Below are positions 10,143 through 21,134 of a DNA stretch of 64,000 nucleotides, in pieces. The notes beneath the pieces are model-generated. The model was not told the origin of the DNA and did no database searches. It saw only the letters and a program-made list of their open reading frames with translations. Each line of letters starts with the position of its first letter. Positions within the stretch are counted from its first letter, which is position 1. The stretch is from Oceanobacter mangrovi (GTDB taxonomy: Bacteria > Pseudomonadota > Gammaproteobacteria > Pseudomonadales > Oceanobacteraceae), in NCBI RefSeq assembly GCF_019740315.1, contig NZ_JAHXZR010000002.1, forward strand, positions 64,001 through 128,000, in the 5' to 3' direction. The position numbers and the translations under genes were made by a program.

Positions 10143-10171
10143 ATCCCGGACGCACTTGCGAGCTCCGGGAT
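10143..10171. repeat. inverted repeat between amine oxidase and CtaG-like genes
   Basis: ATCCCGGA (10143-10150) and TCCGGGAT (10164-10171) form a perfect 8-bp stem with a 13-base loop. The wording resembles the GTCATCCCGG-type intergenic palindromes common in proteobacteria. There is no T-run, so it is unlikely to be a strong terminator; it may affect mRNA stability between the two genes. Confidence 0.6.
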
Positions 10172-10205
10172 GGCGGGTCAGGGGAATGGCAGGGGAGGAA
10201 AGCCC

Positions 10206-11039
10206 ATGCAATGGCTGGAAATGATGCTGATTCTGATGGTGCTGGCCGGGTCGCTCTGGCGTGGCCGATTACACCAGTCACCACTGTTATTTCTGCTGGC
10301 GGCAAGCCTGTTTGTGGTAGCGATGAATCCCTGGCTGGATCCGTTGGCACGCCATTCCCTGTGGTTGCATAGCTGGCAGAGCGTGGTGGTGCATTTCTGG
10401 GTGCCGCTGTTGTGGTTGGCCGCTAACTACCAGGTTCGGCAGCTGGATTTCGGCGCGGTTGATGATTCTACGCCAGCACAGCCATCGCAGTTTGCTGACG
10501 GTTGGGGCAGCCTGCTGGCTACGGGTGTAATCGCCTTGCTGTCGGTGATCTGGATGTTGCCGGATATGCATGGACTGATGATGACCAGCCCACTGTTGTA
10601 CGCTGTTGGTAAATGGATGATGGCGCTGTCGGGTTTCTGGTTATGCTGGCAATCGGCAGTGTGCCGTAACGCTGTGGTGATCAAGGGTATGACGGCCCTT
10701 ATGGTGTTGCCTTTACTGGTTTGTGGGGCCTTGATGATGGCTGGGCTGTTGGACTACTCCGCGGCTATGCAGATGGCTATGGATGGTGTGAATGGGGATA
10801 GGAATAGGGCTGTGAATGGAACTGGGCATGGGACGGGGCAGATTGAAATGGTCATGCCCGCACAGGTAATGACGTCCTATGTGGAAGCGGCCTGGTTCAG
10901 CTTGCCGCTGACGGTCGATCAATGGCTGGCAGGCTTGCTGTTGGTTAGCGGAGCGGCGGTTTATTGGCTGGCGGATGCCATCATGTTTCCTGTGGTTAGC
11001 GCAGGCTCACAAGCTTCAAAAAGCCTGGCGAAGGCATGA
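10206..11039 (+). CDS. multi-pass membrane protein resembling the Caa3_CtaG family
   Basis: 277 residues from ATG 10206 (GGAGG upstream); the frame is open further upstream but those residues cover the inverted repeat. Six or seven membrane segments. Segment order and motifs (LHSWQSVVVHFWVPLLWL, HGLMMTSPLLYAVGKWMM, PLTVDQWLAGLLLVSGAAVYWLA) resemble the Caa3_CtaG family of cytochrome oxidase/copper assembly proteins, but the match is by eye and partial. A Met- and Gly-rich loop (about residues 180-220, MQMAMDGVNGDRNRAVNG) could bind metal. Position right after a copper enzyme gene suggests copper supply, an inference. Its last 24 bases overlap the convergent regulator gene. Confidence 0.55.
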   Translation: MQWLEMMLILMVLAGSLWRGRLHQSPLLFLLAASLFVVAMNPWLDPLARHSLWLHSWQSVVVHFWVPLLWLAANYQVRQLDFGAVDDSTPAQPSQFADGWGSLLATGVIALLSVIWMLPDMHGLMMTSPLLYAVGKWMMALSGFWLCWQSAVCRNAVVIKGMTALMVLPLLVCGALMMAGLLDYSAAMQMAMDGVNGDRNRAVNGTGHGTGQIEMVMPAQVMTSYVEAAWFSLPLTVDQWLAGLLLVSGAAVYWLADAIMFPVVSAGSQASKSLAKA

Positions 11040-12011
11040 CTGGCGGGTTTGGCTGGGCGTTTCGCCAAACAGGCGGCGGTACTCCTGACCAAAATAGCCG
11101 GGATGGAAAAAGCCGTAATTGGCCGCTACGGCACCGATTGGCAAGTCGCTGCTGATCAGTTCGCGGCGAACGCCGTTGAGTCTGGCGGCACGCAAATATT
11201 GCGCTGGTGAGCAACCAGCCACTTTTTCAAAGCTGTAGCTGAGCGTGCGTTGCGGCACGTTCAGGTGTTTGCAGACCTCCAGCACGCTGGCGTTACTGCC
11301 AGCTTCCGACAACACAAATTCATGGCTTTGGCGTACCAGAAAATGATGCTGGTTGCCGAGTGGGCGACTGTCGCGTTTGAGTGAGCGGGCGAATAACTCA
11401 ACCACCAGGCCAATCAGCTGGTGGCTCATCTGGCGTTCGGCGGTTTGTCTGATCAATGCCTGTTCGCTGGTTTCGCCATGCCGGGTTGGCTGTTGTTGCA
11501 GCCGTAACAGATTGTCGAGCAGCAGGCGGCAATGGCGCTGCAATTGGCGCAGATCATCCGGTTTTACCCGCACTTCAAAGCTGCGTTGTGCCTGCAACAA
11601 ATCCGTCAGGTCGTCGTCGGAGAGCAGGGCTTGCAGTTGTTGCTGTTCAACCGATACGACGATGTAATCGGTGTTGTCGGGCCCGACAAAAAAGAAGTCG
11701 CTGTTGTAGGGCAGTAAGGTGACGCCTTTTCCCGAGATGCAGCGGGCCTGATCTGAGGTACCATTGTTTTCGATGCGCAATGGAATCAGCACGCTGATGC
11801 GACCGGCTGGAGTATGGGTGTGCTGAGCTACTGATAAATTCATGGTTTCACGAAACAGCCGTACCTCGGCCAGTTCGACATCCTGCAAATGCCCTTCAAA
11901 ACGACCGCAGCTGACCTGGTCGTATTCTTGTGGCCAGGCGCACAGCGAATCGGCAAACGAATTCACTTCCTGGTAACAGACATTTTCGATACGAGGTGAT
12001 GACAGCTGCAT
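11016..12011 (-). CDS. AraC-family regulator, EutR/FeaR-like
   Basis: 331 residues from ATG 12011 (MQLSSPRIENV). An N-terminal ligand-sensing region of about 220 residues is followed by an AraC-type double helix-turn-helix (SVLEVCKHLNVPQRTLSYSFEKVAG ... PIGAVAANYGFFHPGYFGQEYRRLFGETPS). The sequence pattern fits the group containing EutR. Its 3' end overlaps the 3' end of the CtaG-like gene by 24 bases. Regulation of the amine oxidase locus is likely by analogy with FeaR/tynA. No strong ribosome-binding site is seen, so the exact start is open. Confidence 0.85.
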   Translation of the reverse strand: MQLSSPRIENVCYQEVNSFADSLCAWPQEYDQVSCGRFEGHLQDVELAEVRLFRETMNLSVAQHTHTPAGRISVLIPLRIENNGTSDQARCISGKGVTLLPYNSDFFFVGPDNTDYIVVSVEQQQLQALLSDDDLTDLLQAQRSFEVRVKPDDLRQLQRHCRLLLDNLLRLQQQPTRHGETSEQALIRQTAERQMSHQLIGLVVELFARSLKRDSRPLGNQHHFLVRQSHEFVLSEAGSNASVLEVCKHLNVPQRTLSYSFEKVAGCSPAQYLRAARLNGVRRELISSDLPIGAVAANYGFFHPGYFGQEYRRLFGETPSQTRQSCLRQAF

Positions 12012-12099
12012 ATTCCGGGATCGGTAACTGAAAGATAACAAGGAGGAAGCAATACCCAAGCCAGCCGGTTGCCTGGGTTCCAAATCCCGGCCTGTGCCG

Positions 12100-12138
12100 G
12101 TTGGGTCATGCCCAACGGCGTGATGGGCACGGCCCATC
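12100..12138. repeat. dispersed palindromic repeat, double-hairpin type
   Basis: Two adjacent palindromes, GTTGGGTCATGCCCAAC and GATGGGCACGGCCCATC, in the gap between the AraC regulator and thrS. The same pair with minor changes is found at 52492-52529. The rest of the 353-base gap (12012-12364) holds the thrS promoter region; I see no other gene or clear signal in it. Confidence 0.8.
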
Positions 12139-12364
12139 CGACGCTGCTACAGGTGTAGTGCAGGCGTTATAGTGCTTTTATCGACTGAATGTTGATCAAC
12201 GGTTCGTCGGGCTGTGCCCCGGTTTTGTTACCGATTTGTGATCATGCCCTTCCACAGGGCAATGGCTGGTTTACAGACTTTTGGGGGATAGGTAGAGTAC
12301 ACGGCCTTATTTTTTGCAAACGCAAGTGGCCTGTCGTAGGGGCCACCACTGACAAGGATTTGAT

Positions 12365-14296
12365 ATGCCTGTTATTACCCTTCCTGATGGCTCTCAACGC
12401 ACTTTCGAGCAGCCGGTTACCCTCATGCAAGTTGCTGAAGACATTGGCCCTGGTCTGGCCAAGGCAACCGTGTGTGGTCGTATTGATGGCAAGCTGGTTG
12501 ACGCTTGTGAACTGATCACCAAGGACGCCGAGGTAAGCCTGATCACGGGACGTGACCAGGAAGGTCTGGAAGTTATTCGTCACTCCTTTGCTCACCTGGT
12601 GGGTCACGCTGTGAAGCAGCTGTTCCCAACCGCCAAAATGGCCATTGGTCCGGTGATCGACAACGGTTTCTATTACGACATCGACTACGAGCGTCCTTTT
12701 ACTCCTGAAGACGTCGCGACCATTGAGAAGCGCATTCAGGAACTGATCAAGAAGGATTATCCGGTTATCAAGAAAATGACGCCTATTAAAGAAGCGCGTC
12801 GGGTATTTGTTGATCGCCAGGAAGATTACAAGGTTGAGCTGGTTGACGGCCTGATCGAAAAAGGTGAGACCGAAGTGGGTCTGTACCACCACGAAGAATA
12901 CACCGACATGTGTATTGGCCCGCACGTGCCGAATACCCGTGTGATGCGGGTGTTCAAACTGCAGCGTGTTTCCGGTGCCTACTGGCGCGGTGACAGCAAC
13001 AACAAGCAGCTGCAACGTATTTACGGTACTGCCTGGAACGACAAGAAAGATCTGAAGGCGTACCTGACTCGCATCGAAGAAGCGGAAAAGCGTGACCACC
13101 GTAAACTGGCCAAGCAGCTGGATCTGTTCCACTTGCAGGAAGAAGCGCCAGGTATGGTGTTCTGGCATCCAAACGGCTGGACTGTCTGGCAGGTGCTGGA
13201 ACAGTACATGCGTAAGGTGCAAATCGACGCAGGTTACCAGGAAATCAAGACCCCTCAGGTGGTCGATCGTACCCTGTGGGAAAAATCCGGCCACTGGGAA
13301 CACTACCAGGATGCCATGTTCACTACTGAATCTGAAAAGCGCAGCTACGCGGTCAAGCCGATGAACTGCCCATGTCACATTCAGGTGTTTAACCAGGGCC
13401 TGAAGAGCTACCGCGATCTGCCGCTGCGTCTGGCTGAATTCGGTTCCTGTCACCGTAACGAACCATCCGGTGCACTGCACGGCATTATGCGTGTACGTGG
13501 TTTTACCCAGGATGATGCGCACATCTTCGTTTCGGAAAGCCAGATTCGCCAGGAAGCTGCGGACTTCATCAAACTGACGCTGGGCGTGTACAAGGACTTC
13601 GGTTTCGACAATGTTGAAATGAAGCTGTCTACTCGTCCGGAAGGTCGTATTGGGGCTGAAGAGTTGTGGGATCGTGCTGAGGCAGCGCTTGAAGATGCCC
13701 TGAATGCTGCGGGTCTGGATTGGGATCTGCAACCGGGCGAAGGTGCTTTCTACGGTCCGAAGATCGAATTCTCGCTGCGTGACTGTCTCGATCGGGTATG
13801 GCAGTGCGGTACTATCCAGCTCGACTTCATGCTGCCAGAACGTCTGGGTGCCCAGTTCGTCGATGAAGACGGTGAGCGCAAGACACCGGTGATGTTGCAC
13901 CGTGCGATTCTGGGTTCATTTGAACGTTTTATCGGCATTCTGATTGAGCACTATGCTGGTGCAATGCCACCCTGGCTGGCTCCTCAGCAGGTTGCGGTAC
14001 TGAATATTACCGACAACCAGGCAGAATATTGCCAAAATCTTGCAAAATCTCTGAAAGAAAAGGGATATCGTGCAGCTGCGGACTTGAGAAACGAGAAGAT
14101 CGGCTTTAAAATCCGCGAGCACACTTTGCACAAGGTACCTTACCTGCTTGTGGTAGGGGATAAAGAAGTTGAAGCCAACACCGTAGCTGTGCGCACTCGT
14201 AAGGGAGAAGACCTCGGCGTAATGTCCGTTGAAGCATTCCAAGACCTCCTGGATAGTGCTATCTCCCAGCGCGGACGGTTTGGAATGGAGAGCTGA
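12365..14296 (+). CDS. thrS: threonine--tRNA ligase
   Basis: 643 residues, the usual length. Charges tRNA-Thr in the cytoplasm. N-terminal TGS domain ([11 protein letters not shown]), editing domain with [11 protein letters not shown] and the His/Cys site (YTDMCIGPH), class II catalytic core with KPMNCPCHI and [17 protein letters not shown] (zinc Cys/His and motif 2), and a C-terminal anticodon-binding domain. First gene of the thrS-infC-rpmI-rplT-pheST-ihfA cluster, as in Pseudomonas and E. coli. AAGGA lies 6 bases before the start. Confidence 0.98.
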   Translation: MPVITLPDGSQRTFEQPVTLMQVAEDIGPGLAKATVCGRIDGKLVDACELITKDAEVSLITGRDQEGLEVIRHSFAHLVGHAVKQLFPTAKMAIGPVIDNGFYYDIDYERPFTPEDVATIEKRIQELIKKDYPVIKKMTPIKEARRVFVDRQEDYKVELVDGLIEKGETEVGLYHHEEYTDMCIGPHVPNTRVMRVFKLQRVSGAYWRGDSNNKQLQRIYGTAWNDKKDLKAYLTRIEEAEKRDHRKLAKQLDLFHLQEEAPGMVFWHPNGWTVWQVLEQYMRKVQIDAGYQEIKTPQVVDRTLWEKSGHWEHYQDAMFTTESEKRSYAVKPMNCPCHIQVFNQGLKSYRDLPLRLAEFGSCHRNEPSGALHGIMRVRGFTQDDAHIFVSESQIRQEAADFIKLTLGVYKDFGFDNVEMKLSTRPEGRIGAEELWDRAEAALEDALNAAGLDWDLQPGEGAFYGPKIEFSLRDCLDRVWQCGTIQLDFMLPERLGAQFVDEDGERKTPVMLHRAILGSFERFIGILIEHYAGAMPPWLAPQQVAVLNITDNQAEYCQNLAKSLKEKGYRAAADLRNEKIGFKIREHTLHKVPYLLVVGDKEVEANTVAVRTRKGEDLGVMSVEAFQDLLDSAISQRGRFGMES

Positions 14297-14298
14297 GT

Positions 14299-14841
14299 AT
14301 CAGACGCGACAACAGAAGAGGCGGCCGTAACGATAACCGCGCCGCCATCAATGATCAGATTCGGGCTACAGAGGTCCGATTGATTGGTGCCGATGGCAAT
14401 CAGGTAGGTATCGTTAGCATCCGTGATGCACTGGCAGCAGCCGAAGAGGCTGAGCTGGATCTGGTGCAAATTTCGGACGGTGACCCGATTGTCTGCAAGG
14501 TTATGGACTTTGGTAAGAAGCTTTACGAAGAGAAAAAGCAGAAAGCCGAAGCCAAAAAACGTCAGCATCAGGTTCAGATCAAGGAAATGAAATTCCGCCC
14601 TGGCACTGACGAAGGGGATTACCAGATCAAACTGCGTAACCTCAAACGATTCCTGGAAGACGGCAACAAAGCAAAAGTTTCGTTGCGCTTCCGCGGCCGT
14701 GAAATGGCCCACCAGGACATTGGTATGGACCTGTTGAACCGTGTTGAATCGGATTTAACCGATATCGGCACTGTCGAACAGCGTCCAAAACTGGAAGGTC
14801 GCCAGATGGTTATGGTGATTGCCCCAGCGAAGAAGAAGTAG
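14299..14841 (+). CDS. infC: translation initiation factor IF-3 (ATC start codon)
   Basis: 180 residues, the same length as E. coli IF-3. Binds the 30S subunit, blocks 50S joining and checks start-codon choice. The conserved body ([21 protein letters not shown] ... [19 protein letters not shown] ... [12 protein letters not shown]) is clear. No ATG, GTG or TTG gives the full N-terminus: the first in-frame TTG (14380) would remove about 27 conserved residues. ATC at 14299 has GGAG exactly 8 bases upstream and starts [22 protein letters not shown], as expected. E. coli infC uses ATT for IF-3 autoregulation; a rare ATC here would work the same way. Starts 2 bases after the thrS stop. Confidence 0.95.
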   Translation: MRRDNRRGGRNDNRAAINDQIRATEVRLIGADGNQVGIVSIRDALAAAEEAELDLVQISDGDPIVCKVMDFGKKLYEEKKQKAEAKKRQHQVQIKEMKFRPGTDEGDYQIKLRNLKRFLEDGNKAKVSLRFRGREMAHQDIGMDLLNRVESDLTDIGTVEQRPKLEGRQMVMVIAPAKKK

Positions 14842-14864
14842 TTCGGTTAATTCAAACGAACGAC

Positions 14865-14898
14865 AGAAACCTCGGTGTATGCCGGGGTTTCTGTTTTT
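14865..14898 (+). terminator. terminator or attenuator between infC and rpmI
   Basis: An 11-bp stem (AGAAACCTCGG / CCGGGGTTTCT, one G-T pair) with a 6-base loop, followed by GTTTTT. It would end part of the thrS-infC transcripts before rpmI; a promoter for rpmI-rplT may lie in 14900-15020. Confidence 0.85.
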
Positions 14899-15023
14899 CT
14901 ACCGACTACAGAACAGATCCCGACCAACCCCGGATCGTATGACCTGGGGCCAGAGCGGGTGTAGCGGCAGACGTAGTACAGGGTCTTAGTTTCTGTGCGC
15001 GTCATTATTATTGGAGTACCAAA

Positions 15024-15218
15024 ATGCCTAAGATCAAAACTAAGAGCGGCGCAGCCAAGCGCTTCAAAAAGACTGCTAACGGCTTCAAACACCGTAATGC
15101 TTTCCGCAGCCACATCCTGACCAAGAAGAGCACCAAGCGTAAGCGTCATCTGCGCGGCATGTCACAACTGCATGCGTCAGACAAGAAGCTTGTAATCCGC
15201 ATGTTGCCTAACCTTTAA
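15024..15218 (+). CDS. rpmI: 50S ribosomal protein L35
   Basis: 64 residues, highly basic, with the family start [21 protein letters not shown] and the end [16 protein letters not shown] precedes the ATG. Part of the large ribosomal subunit and the usual partner of rplT, 16 bases downstream. Confidence 0.98.
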   Translation: MPKIKTKSGAAKRFKKTANGFKHRNAFRSHILTKKSTKRKRHLRGMSQLHASDKKLVIRMLPNL

Positions 15219-15234
15219 GTCCAGGAGATAGAAT

Positions 15235-15588
15235 ATGGCTCGCGTAAAACGTGGTGTAATCGCTCGTCGTCGTCACAAGAAAATCATGAAGCTGGCTAAA
15301 GGTTACTACGGTGCACGTTCACGTGTATTCCGTGTTGCCAAGCAAGCTGTCATCAAAGCAGGTCAGTACGCTTACCGTGACCGTCGTCAGCGCAAGCGTC
15401 AATTCCGTCAACTGTGGATCGCTCGTATCAACGCGGGTGCTCGTCAGAACGGTCTGTCTTACAGCAAGTTCATCAACGGTCTGAAAAAAGCCGCTGTTGA
15501 AATCGACCGTAAGGTTCTGGCTGACCTGGCAGTAAACGAGAAAGCAGCGTTTGCAGCTCTGGTTGAAAAAGCCAAGGCTAGCCTGTAA
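15235..15588 (+). CDS. rplT: 50S ribosomal protein L20
   Basis: 117 residues: [30 protein letters not shown] ... [22 protein letters not shown]. Binds 23S rRNA early in 50S assembly, and in E. coli represses rpmI-rplT translation by binding its own mRNA. AGGAG lies 7 bases upstream of the ATG. Confidence 0.98.
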   Translation: MARVKRGVIARRRHKKIMKLAKGYYGARSRVFRVAKQAVIKAGQYAYRDRRQRKRQFRQLWIARINAGARQNGLSYSKFINGLKKAAVEIDRKVLADLAVNEKAAFAALVEKAKASL

Positions 15589-15686
15589 TTTCTCAGGCCT
15601 GCCACATCGGCAGTCTCTGACTGCCGATTGAAGCAACGCCGAATTCAGCCTTCTCATCAGCTCTTTGAGCTCTGACAAGGCAAACG

Positions 15687-15724
15687 AAATAGGGGATGAG
15701 CTGCGGCGATTCCCCTATTTTTTT
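15687..15724 (+). terminator. rho-independent terminator after rplT
   Basis: A 10-bp stem AAATAGGGGA / TCCCCTATTT with a 14-base loop, continuing into eight T. A second, T-less hairpin (ATCGGCAG / CTGCCGAT, 15606-15628) precedes it. Being upstream of pheS it may also act as an attenuator, but I see no Phe-rich leader peptide. Confidence 0.85.
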
Positions 15725-15740
15725 GTCCAAATTCAAGTAA

Positions 15741-16760
<1,020 letters not shown>

Positions 16761-16786
16761 TACCGGCAACCATAGAAGGTAAGACA

Positions 16787-19174
16787 ATGAAATTCAGTGA
16801 ACAGTGGTTGCGCGAATGGGTGCAGCCCAATGCAAGTACACAAGAACTGGTTGACCAGATCACTCTGGCTGGCCTTGAGGTTGATGGTGTAGAAGCCGTT
16901 GCCGGTGAATTCTCCGGTGTTGTGGTGGGTCAGGTGGTGACTCGTGAACAGCACCCGGATGCCGACAAATTGAGCCTGTGTCAGGTGACTGACGGCACTG
17001 AAACCTTCCAGATCGTCTGTGGTGCACCGAACGTTCGTGCCGGTCTGAAGATTCCGTTCGCCAAAATCGGTGCGGTTTTACCGGGCGACTTCAAGATCAA
17101 GAAAGCCAAACTGCGTGGCGTAGAGTCATTCGGCATGTTGTGTGCTGAAAAAGAACTGGGTATTTCTGACGCCAATGATGGCCTGATGGAACTGCCAGAC
17201 TCCGCACCGGTTGGCACCGATTTCCGTGAATACCTGGGTCTGGACGACAACATCATCGACGTTGACCTGACACCAAACCGCGCTGACTGTCTGAGTATTG
17301 CTGGGCTGGCCCGTGAAACCGGTTTGCTGTTCAAGGCCGACGTACAAGGTCCGGCGATTGACGCTGTAGCCGCTGTGATCGACGACGTTCCGAACATTGA
17401 AGTTAGCGCCCCGGATGCCTGTCCTCGTTACTGTGGCCGTATCGTTCGCGGTGTTAACATCAAGGCTGAAACTCCGCTTTGGATGGTTGAAAAGTTGCGT
17501 CGCGGTGGCGTGCGCTCCATCGACCCCGTGGTCGATATCACCAACTTCATTCTGCTGGAATTGGGCCAGCCAATGCACGCCTTTGACCTGGCGCGTATTG
17601 ATGGAGGCATTCGTGCCCGTATGGCCGAGCAGGGTGAAAAGCTGACCCTGCTGGACGGTCAGGAAATCGAATTGTCGAGCGACACCCTGGTCATTGCTGA
17701 CCATGCCAAACCACTGGCGTTGGCTGGTGTGATGGGCGGAGAGTTCTCCGGTGTTGCTGAAGATACCAGCGACCTGATGCTGGAAGCGGCTTTCTTCAAT
17801 CCGATTGTGATTGCTGGCAAGGCGCGTGCCCACGGTCTGCATACTGATTCATCCCACCGCTTTGAGCGCGGTGTCGATTATCAACTGGCCCGTAGTGCCA
17901 TTGAGCGTGCGACCCAGCTGATTGTAGAGATCTGCGGCGGCCAGCCAGGCCCTGTGGTGGAAGTGGCTTCGGAAGAGCATTTGCCAAAAGCTGCCGAAAT
18001 CACCCTGCGCAAATCCCGTATCGAGCTGGTGCTGGGACTGAGCTTTGAAGACAGTGAAGTTGAAGACATCCTGACCCGTCTGGGCATGCAGGTTGAGACT
18101 GTCGAAGGCGGTTGGAAGGCCGTTGCGCCCAGCTACCGTTTCGACATGGCAATCGAATCTGACCTGATCGAAGAACTGGCACGTATTTACGGTTACAACC
18201 GTCTGCCAGTACGTACACCAATCGCGGCTGTGCCACTGGCGCAAGCACCAGAAGACAAGATCACCGTTTTTGACGTGCGTCGTATGATGGTTGCCCGTGG
18301 TTACCACGAAGCCATTACCTACAGCTTTGTTGATCCTGCCATGCAAAAGGCGCTGGACCCGGATCTGCCAGGGCTGAAGCTGCTGAACCCGATTTCCTCG
18401 GAAATGTCGGTAATGCGTACCAACTTATGGGCAGGCCTGGTACCGGCAGCAGGTTACAACCTCAAGCGTCAGCAGAGCCGTGTACGCCTGTTCGAAACCG
18501 GTCTGCGTTTCGTTTCCAGCGAAGAAGGTCTGGAACAGAAACCAACACTGGCAATGCTGGCAACCGGTAGCCGTTTGCCACAAGGCTGGACTGAAACGCC
18601 AACGGCCGTTGATTTCTTCGATGTCAAAGGCGACGTTGAAGCCCTGCTTGCACGTACCGCATCGCTGGATTACTTCCGTTTCGTCGCCGACAAGCATTCC
18701 GCCCTGCACCCGGGCCAGAGCGCTCGTATCGACAAGTGGCTGGATGGCGAGTGGGTTGAGCTGGGCTGGATGGGTGCGCTGCATCCGGCAACCCAGAAAG
18801 CCGTCGACATCAAGCAAACTATTTACGTGGTACAGCTGGATCTGGAACTGCTGCTGAAGACCTCCGTGCCATCTTTTGCCGAACTGTCGAAATTCCCTGA
18901 AATGCGCCGCGACCTGGCTCTGGTAGTTGACCAGAATGTTCAGGTAGACGACGTACTGGAGCAAATTCGTTTGCAGGCAGGGGAGTACCTCACAAAGCTC
19001 AACCTGTTTGACGTCTATACCGGCAAAGGCATTGATCCTGATAAGAAAAGTCTCGCACTGGGCTTGACCTGGCAGCATCCTTCACGCACTCTTACTGATC
19101 AGGAAGTGAACGATTCTGTCGAGGCTGTGTTGCAACAGCTCGAGCAGCAACTTGGAGCAACGCTAAGGGGTTAG
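16787..19174 (+). CDS. pheT: phenylalanine--tRNA ligase beta subunit
   Basis: 795 residues, the usual length. Domains in order: OB-fold tRNA-binding domain (residues about 40-150), B3/B4 editing domain (about 210-375, [10 protein letters not shown]), B5 domain (about 400-475), class II-like core, and a C-terminal anticodon-binding fold ([16 protein letters not shown] ... [20 protein letters not shown]). Forms the tetramer with PheS and removes mischarged Tyr. Ends 1 base before ihfA. Confidence 0.98.
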   Translation: MKFSEQWLREWVQPNASTQELVDQITLAGLEVDGVEAVAGEFSGVVVGQVVTREQHPDADKLSLCQVTDGTETFQIVCGAPNVRAGLKIPFAKIGAVLPGDFKIKKAKLRGVESFGMLCAEKELGISDANDGLMELPDSAPVGTDFREYLGLDDNIIDVDLTPNRADCLSIAGLARETGLLFKADVQGPAIDAVAAVIDDVPNIEVSAPDACPRYCGRIVRGVNIKAETPLWMVEKLRRGGVRSIDPVVDITNFILLELGQPMHAFDLARIDGGIRARMAEQGEKLTLLDGQEIELSSDTLVIADHAKPLALAGVMGGEFSGVAEDTSDLMLEAAFFNPIVIAGKARAHGLHTDSSHRFERGVDYQLARSAIERATQLIVEICGGQPGPVVEVASEEHLPKAAEITLRKSRIELVLGLSFEDSEVEDILTRLGMQVETVEGGWKAVAPSYRFDMAIESDLIEELARIYGYNRLPVRTPIAAVPLAQAPEDKITVFDVRRMMVARGYHEAITYSFVDPAMQKALDPDLPGLKLLNPISSEMSVMRTNLWAGLVPAAGYNLKRQQSRVRLFETGLRFVSSEEGLEQKPTLAMLATGSRLPQGWTETPTAVDFFDVKGDVEALLARTASLDYFRFVADKHSALHPGQSARIDKWLDGEWVELGWMGALHPATQKAVDIKQTIYVVQLDLELLLKTSVPSFAELSKFPEMRRDLALVVDQNVQVDDVLEQIRLQAGEYLTKLNLFDVYTGKGIDPDKKSLALGLTWQHPSRTLTDQEVNDSVEAVLQQLEQQLGATLRG

Positions 19175-19175
19175 C

Positions 19176-19481
19176 ATGACTGCCTTGACCAAAGCCGAAC
19201 TGGCAGAAAAACTGTTCGAGGAACTTGGTCTTAACAAGCGCGAAGCGAAGGAAATGGTGGATCTCTTCTTTGATGAGATCCGCGACAGTCTCCGTCGCAA
19301 CGAGCAGGTGAAGTTGTCAGGATTTGGCAACTTCGACTTGCGTGACAAGCGCCAGCGTCCCGGTCGTAATCCGAAAACCGGCGAAGAAATTCCGATTTCA
19401 GCTCGCCGGGTCGTGACGTTCAAACCCGGCCAAAAGCTGAAAGTGCGGGTAGAGGCGTATGCTGGAACCCAGTCACAATAA
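19176..19481 (+). CDS. ihfA: integration host factor subunit alpha
   Basis: 101 residues: [28 protein letters not shown] ... [31 protein letters not shown], the DNA-bending beta-arm with the intercalating Pro. Pairs with IHF-beta to bend DNA sharply in replication, recombination and sigma-54 promoter activation. It may also assist the integrase of the neighbouring prophage. Its last 23 bases overlap the merR-type gene. Confidence 0.97.
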   Translation: MTALTKAELAEKLFEELGLNKREAKEMVDLFFDEIRDSLRRNEQVKLSGFGNFDLRDKRQRPGRNPKTGEEIPISARRVVTFKPGQKLKVRVEAYAGTQSQ

Positions 19482-19818
19482 CGAACTCCCACCAATTCCT
19501 GCCAAGCGCTACTTCACCATTGGTGAAGTTAGCGACTTGTGTGACGTAAAACCTCATGTATTACGTTACTGGGAGCAGGAATTTCCCCAACTCAGCCCGG
19601 TTAAACGCCGAGGCAATCGCCGCTATTACCAACGTCAGGATGTCCTGCTGGTACGCGAAATCCGCGAACTGCTGTACGGTGAAGGCTACACCATTCAAGG
19701 CGCCAGGCAGCGGCTGCAAGGCGAAGACAGCCCCAACGCTGCGGTGATGGATCAGGCGCTGATCAAATCCATGCTGGCCGACCTTAAAGAGCTGGCTGCC
19801 CTGCTGGAAACGCCATAA
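19459..19818 (+). CDS. MerR-family regulator at the end of the pheST-ihfA operon
   Basis: 119 residues. N-terminal MerR winged helix ([46 protein letters not shown]) and a short coiled-coil dimerisation helix; no Cys-rich effector site. This short MerR-type gene follows ihfA in many Pseudomonas-type genomes. Overlaps the ihfA end, so probably translationally coupled. Its targets are unknown to me. Confidence 0.92.
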   Translation: MLEPSHNNELPPIPAKRYFTIGEVSDLCDVKPHVLRYWEQEFPQLSPVKRRGNRRYYQRQDVLLVREIRELLYGEGYTIQGARQRLQGEDSPNAAVMDQALIKSMLADLKELAALLETP

Positions 19819-19822
19819 AAAA

Positions 19823-19851
19823 CTTCCATCTATCAAAGACTTGAGTATAAT
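19823..19851 (+). promoter_or_regulatory. probable sigma-70 promoter of tRNA-Pro
   Basis: A perfect -10 element TATAAT (19846-19851) lies 17 bases after a weak -35 (CTTCCA, 19823-19828). Transcription would start near 19858, about 28 bases before the mature tRNA 5' end. A small hairpin GAATC/GATTC (19863-19876) is in the leader. Confidence 0.65.
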
Positions 19852-19884
19852 GCGTGACACTTGAATCGTCTGATTCAAGCTGTG

Positions 19885-20018
<134 letters not shown>

Positions 20019-20051
20019 CGCCTAATTTAAACCTAATATCTCGCCTAATAT
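20019..20051. promoter_or_regulatory. possible integrase arm-binding repeats next to attL
   Basis: Three short direct repeats of the type (CG)CCTAAT: CGCCTAAT at 20019, ACCTAATAT at 20031, CGCCTAATAT at 20042. Related words in inverted form occur next to the right repeat (32923-32945). Repeats like these beside an attachment core are typical arm-type integrase sites; this is an inference from position and sequence. Confidence 0.45.
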
Positions 20052-20075
20052 ACAGTTGTACGTCCGTACAGTTTT

Positions 20076-21134
20076 CTAACGTGTGGCCTTCGTTTGTGCT
20101 GGCTTGCGATCATAGATAGCTTGCATTTTTTTGGTCTTGTGGCCGCTGGCTTTGGTTTCGTGATCGGTCACTCCCTTGGCCTTCAGATCGTGGAAGTTGA
20201 ACCTGTGGGTGAGGACGGTTTGCACACCATCAATCATGATGCCTTCGGTTGTGGCCTTCTCTCGTACCCGACGCCAGGCTGAACTGAAAGCAGTCTTGGA
20301 TATGAACCCGCCGGATCGGGCGGGGAATAGTGGGGCGTTTTCGGTTTGTTTGGCTTTGCCAAGCAATTCCTCAGCGAGTTTTACGGCTTTCTCAAGCCGT
20401 TCAGACCAGAGCGTTATCTCATTGGACGAGCCTTTGCCCCGTTCAACGAAGATACCTTCAGGCAGCAGGTGACGGTCAGTGGCCAGGTGCCGGATTTCCT
20501 GAGATCTCATGCGGCAGAGATAGGCGATTTCCATCATTGGGGCTATCCAGGGATAGGCGGTTGTCAGGGCCACCCGATATACCAGGTCATATTCCCAATC
20601 TTCGACATACCTGTCTCTTGGCGATTCCGGAAACTTCTTCACGTCCCTGACCGGGTTGTCTTTGACTATGTTGCGTTCTTTGGCCCAGCTGAATACGCGG
20701 GACAGGAATCCATGATCCCTGTTGGCGGATACCGGGGCGGTTTCGCCGATCTTGTCCATGTACTGCCGCACATGGCCGCTGGTGACTTTGCTGGGGAGCA
20801 TGGCGCCAAACACGAGTCTGATTCTCCGCAGGCGGATTTCATCCCCTTGTTTGGTCTGGAAGGACAGGCGGGCGAACTGGATGCTCTTACTGTAGTTGTC
20901 GAACAGCCAGTTCATGTCCTCTCGTTTAACCAGGTTGGCGTCTGCTGATAGCTTCGCCTGTATCACTGACCGCTTGATGGCGTCAGTTTCAACCAGGTTA
21001 CCCTGAGAGTCCTTTTTTATGGGGTAGAGCCGTACTGATCCGCCTTGCTTCGGGTGGTATTCGTAGGACTTGCGGCCCCGATACACCCGAGGGGGAAGCC
21101 AGAGGTCTTCCGGGTTGCTTCTTTTTCTTACCAT
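20076..21134 (-). CDS. int: tyrosine-type phage integrase
   Basis: 352 residues. An N-terminal arm-binding/SAM-like region is followed by the catalytic domain with Arg in LCRMRSQEIRHL, Lys in VERGKGSSNEI, HDLK in FHDLKAKGVTD (Lys in place of the usual Arg of HxxR), the second His in ASGHKT, and the nucleophile Tyr in MQAIYDRK. Inserts and probably excises the prophage at tRNA-Pro. Reads toward the tRNA and lies 58 bases inside the left repeat. It overlaps the upstream DUF4224 gene by 1 base. Many inoviruses use host XerCD instead, so an own integrase puts this element with the Pf-like group. Confidence 0.93.
   Translation of the reverse strand: MVRKRSNPEDLWLPPRVYRGRKSYEYHPKQGGSVRLYPIKKDSQGNLVETDAIKRSVIQAKLSADANLVKREDMNWLFDNYSKSIQFARLSFQTKQGDEIRLRRIRLVFGAMLPSKVTSGHVRQYMDKIGETAPVSANRDHGFLSRVFSWAKERNIVKDNPVRDVKKFPESPRDRYVEDWEYDLVYRVALTTAYPWIAPMMEIAYLCRMRSQEIRHLATDRHLLPEGIFVERGKGSSNEITLWSERLEKAVKLAEELLGKAKQTENAPLFPARSGGFISKTAFSSAWRRVREKATTEGIMIDGVQTVLTHRFNFHDLKAKGVTDHETKASGHKTKKMQAIYDRKPAQTKATR

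Noticed and set aside
12242-13900. 552-codon open frame opposite thrS
   Set aside because: thrS is certain, and the antisense frame has the His/Phe/Gln-rich look of a shadow frame. The same holds for 8782-10047 (opposite the amine oxidase), 41484-42335, 47661-48719 and 56189-57490.
15696-15740. Possible pheST leader peptide (ATG in the terminator loop, 14 codons)
   Set aside because: It encodes only two Phe, lacks a ribosome-binding site and starts inside the terminator loop, so it does not fit the Phe-rich leader expected for attenuation.
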